From Bacteroidaceae bacterium (GTDB taxonomy: Bacteria; Bacteroidota; Bacteroidia; Bacteroidales; Bacteroidaceae), in contig JAFSPM010000028.1 in the NCBI GenBank assembly GCA_017442855.1, positions 47,605-111,604 on the forward strand: DNA of 64,000 nt, in the 5' to 3' direction. Each line of letters starts with the position of its first letter. Position 1 is the first letter of the stretch. The translations under genes were made by a program, and so were the position numbers. The notes under the pieces are model-generated. The model was not told the DNA's origin. It was given only the letters and a program-made list of their open reading frames with translations, and made no database searches. Shown here in pieces: positions 62,039 to 64,000 of the stretch.

Positions 62039-62881
62039 ATGACTATGGATACATTACAGTCTCCTGATCAGATTGGCGATCATCTGCGCGTGACATACGT
62101 CCCCACCTATCTGTTGGCTACGGCAGCAGCAGTACTATTGGTGGCATTCATTGTATGGGGCGTGTTCGGTACCGTGAGTGACAAAGTCTATTATTCGGGA
62201 GTAGTGTTCCCCGTACAAGGTACTACCGATATCTACTTGCCCCATAAGGGTATTGTGCGCTCCATCATGGTGCGCGATGGCGACATCGTGAAAAAGGGAC
62301 AGGCGGTGGCACTGGTATCAGTTGACGACAGCCATAGTTTCTTAACAAGTACGGTTAACGGTATGGTTGTCAGCTCAAAGATAGACAATGAGCCGTTTGA
62401 GGCCTACGACCCCATTATCAGTATCATGGAAGAAAACCCTACAGGCGAACAGACACAGCGTACCCTGCTTGTGGCCTACGCCGACAATGACGCGCAACGT
62501 GACTTGCGCATCGGCATGGAGGCACAGGTGTGGCCAGCCAACGAGAAGCGTGACGAGATAGGCTATGTGCGTGGGCGCATCATTCAGGTGGTGCGCTATC
62601 CTGCTGATGTCGATAAAGTGCGCCAGACCCTGAAATCCGATGTCTTGGCCAAGCGGTTGACGGAACAGAGCGATGCGGTGTATGAGGTGCTTATCGACCT
62701 GCAGCGGGATCCTGCCGACCCTGAGAGCTATGACTGGTCGTTCGGCGTGCCAGAGAATGTGAGCATGGACTTTGGCACCTACTGCTCGGTACTGACTGAG
62801 ACTCGCCGACTCAGCATGTTTCAGTATCTGTTTGAGACAACTCGCACACAAGTACGTAACCTAAAGCTGAAGTTTGAATGA
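62039..62881 (+). CDS. HlyD-family adaptor of an NHLM-type export system
   Basis: 280 residues: one membrane span (about 21-44), then a biotinyl-lipoyl-like domain (DIYLPHKGIVRSIMVRDGDIVKKGQAVALVS). It has no long coiled coil, which fits the short periplasmic adaptors of NHLM bacteriocin secretion rather than classical HlyD. It would join the ABC exporter encoded next, overlapping it by four bases (ATGA). Controlled by direct-repeat promoter D. Confidence 0.82.
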   Translation: MTMDTLQSPDQIGDHLRVTYVPTYLLATAAAVLLVAFIVWGVFGTVSDKVYYSGVVFPVQGTTDIYLPHKGIVRSIMVRDGDIVKKGQAVALVSVDDSHSFLTSTVNGMVVSSKIDNEPFEAYDPIISIMEENPTGEQTQRTLLVAYADNDAQRDLRIGMEAQVWPANEKRDEIGYVRGRIIQVVRYPADVDKVRQTLKSDVLAKRLTEQSDAVYEVLIDLQRDPADPESYDWSFGVPENVSMDFGTYCSVLTETRRLSMFQYLFETTRTQVRNLKLKFE

Positions 62882-64000
62882 CCACAGGGCAGACACAGGG
62901 AAAAGAATCTAAGCTATCGTTGATAGGGGCATTCAGGTATTTCCTGAAGGGCAATGAATTATTCGCCCTTAACGGCATTGTGCTATATATCATCAATTCC
63001 ATAGGTAAATTATTCCCACCACTGCTTCAGCAGGTTTATACCGACAATATCATCACACACAAGAACCCGGAATGGTTTACCCCGCTAATTACATTTTATT
63101 CCATACTGTTCGTGGGTAAACTGGTAGTTTGGATAACTTTCTCCTTATTAAGCCGTGCGAGCCAGGCAAAGATCAGCGTCACCACTTCGTCGAACTATTT
63201 GTGGACGGTATTGCGCTTGCCGATGACCCTGCTCAGCCAGTTCAGTCCTGGCGAGCTGGTGGCCCGCTATACTACTATCCCCAAAACAATCAAGATGATA
63301 GACCACTCTATGCCCATCGTAGCCTTTGCTTTTTTCCCTTTCATCTGCTGCTACCTGGTCATGCTTTTCAGCTGGAAACTGGGACTGCTGGAGATCTTCT
63401 CCATCTTGTTGCTCGTTTACGTAATGCGCAGCACTGCCAGCAGGCAGAAGAAGTTAGCCATGAACTTGGAGGTGACCGAGGCGCGGCTGCAGAACGTTAC
63501 GATGACGGGAATGGGTAATCTGGATACCATCAAGTCATTGGGTGGCGAGCAATACTTCTATGCCCAGTGGGAAACTGCCTACGCACAGTCTATGAATGCC
63601 CGTTCTAAGACCACCACCATCTCGGTTTACTTAGGTGCCCTGCCCGTGCTGGTGCTTGAGTTTACCAACGGTGCGATATTGTGCTTAGGCACGTGGCTTA
63701 TCCTGCAAGGCGAGATGACACCCGGTATGATACTGGCCTCTCAGGGATTGATCAACACCTCTATTTTCCCCATCAACAAAGCCATAGAGTGCGTACAGAC
63801 CCTCTTGGGCCTGAATTCGTCTATCCAGCGCATCAAAGATGTGTCAGACTGTGGCAAAGAATGCGCAGACCTGAAATTGGCTGAAGACGATGACCTGCCC
63901 GATGTGGCCAAACTTTCGGGCGAGATAGAATTGCGCGACGTTACCTTCGGTTACGACCGCAACCTGCCGCCCATCATCAGCCACTTCTCCCTGAAGATCA
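62878..64000 (+). CDS. NHLM-type ABC exporter, 3' partial
   Basis: Open from ATG 62878 to the right edge, 374 codons. The chain has an ABC exporter membrane domain (about 25-300, with FSPGELVARYTTIPKTIKMID and MTGMGNLDTIKSLGGEQYF) and the start of the ATPase (about 340 on, GEIELRDVTFGYDRNLPPII); Walker A is beyond the window. The family usually carries a C39 leader peptidase at the N-terminus, but the chain starts directly with the membrane part, so leader cleavage would need another protein. It overlaps the adaptor gene by four bases. Confidence 0.85.
   Translation, partial: MTTGQTQGKESKLSLIGAFRYFLKGNELFALNGIVLYIINSIGKLFPPLLQQVYTDNIITHKNPEWFTPLITFYSILFVGKLVVWITFSLLSRASQAKISVTTSSNYLWTVLRLPMTLLSQFSPGELVARYTTIPKTIKMIDHSMPIVAFAFFPFICCYLVMLFSWKLGLLEIFSILLLVYVMRSTASRQKKLAMNLEVTEARLQNVTMTGMGNLDTIKSLGGEQYFYAQWETAYAQSMNARSKTTTISVYLGALPVLVLEFTNGAILCLGTWLILQGEMTPGMILASQGLINTSIFPINKAIECVQTLLGLNSSIQRIKDVSDCGKECADLKLAEDDDLPDVAKLSGEIELRDVTFGYDRNLPPIISHFSLKI

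Noticed and set aside
63129-63884. Two short plus-strand frames inside the NHLM ABC gene region
   Set aside because: The frame from ATG 62878 is open to the window edge and encodes clear ABC exporter motifs; the others are out of frame.

Overview
The window is a chromosomal piece of a member of the Bacteroidota, most likely a gut Prevotella or a close relative. Support comes from TonB-dependent receptors, families typical of the phylum (DUF4837, DUF4738, DUF3805/3806-like, the TPR-lptE-secG block), few Shine-Dalgarno sites, and many promoters of the Bacteroidota type (-33 TTTG or TTG, about 19-20 bases, -7 TAnnTTTG). This assignment is inference from gene content; no marker gene was searched.

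Layout. 1-2.0 kb: end of a siderophore/cobalamin-type ABC importer. 2.1-10.6 kb: housekeeping and transport genes (TrpB2, TrkH/TrkA potassium uptake, tRNA-Ser, cytidine deaminase, glucosaminidase-LysM, aminotransferase, LolC/E-like permease). 10.6-15.9 kb: a TonB receptor, a degenerate metallo-beta-lactamase-fold protein, a PHP-like exported protein, a VOC protein and a Crp/Fnr regulator. Three promoters here carry an FNR-type palindrome at the same place. 16-37 kb: oxidoreductase, SSS symporter, EttA, an Oar-like receptor, RlmN, an envelope operon (DUF4837, PdxA, sigma-54 activator, LptE, TPR, SecG), two tandem MFS transporters, a PqqD-like protein and a second ABC-F protein. 37-42 kb: accessory patch with a mosaic 999-residue lipoprotein, an antitoxin-like gene next to a deleted PIN toxin, paired palindromes, and an Hsp20 gene behind a sigma-54-like promoter. 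42-48.6 kb: thioredoxin-like lipoprotein, TcdA, MutS2 and a CyuA-like protein.

48.6-64 kb is the most interesting region. Two paralogous membrane-bound AraC-type regulators flank or precede genes for a PAP2 phosphatase fused to an outer-membrane barrel, a PagL-like lipid A deacylase, a MATE pump, a carboxylesterase, two YtcJ-like amidohydrolases and the start of an NHLM-type (bacteriocin export) HlyD/ABC pair that runs off the right edge. Four promoters in this stretch share one architecture: two direct repeats of YTCAAAATNTNCAA type, 21 bases apart, ending 49 or 50 bases before the -7 element. I read this as a regulon of the AraC-type proteins that couples envelope remodelling, efflux and peptide export. 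The repeat pattern is seen directly; the regulator-site pairing and the biological purpose are inferred.
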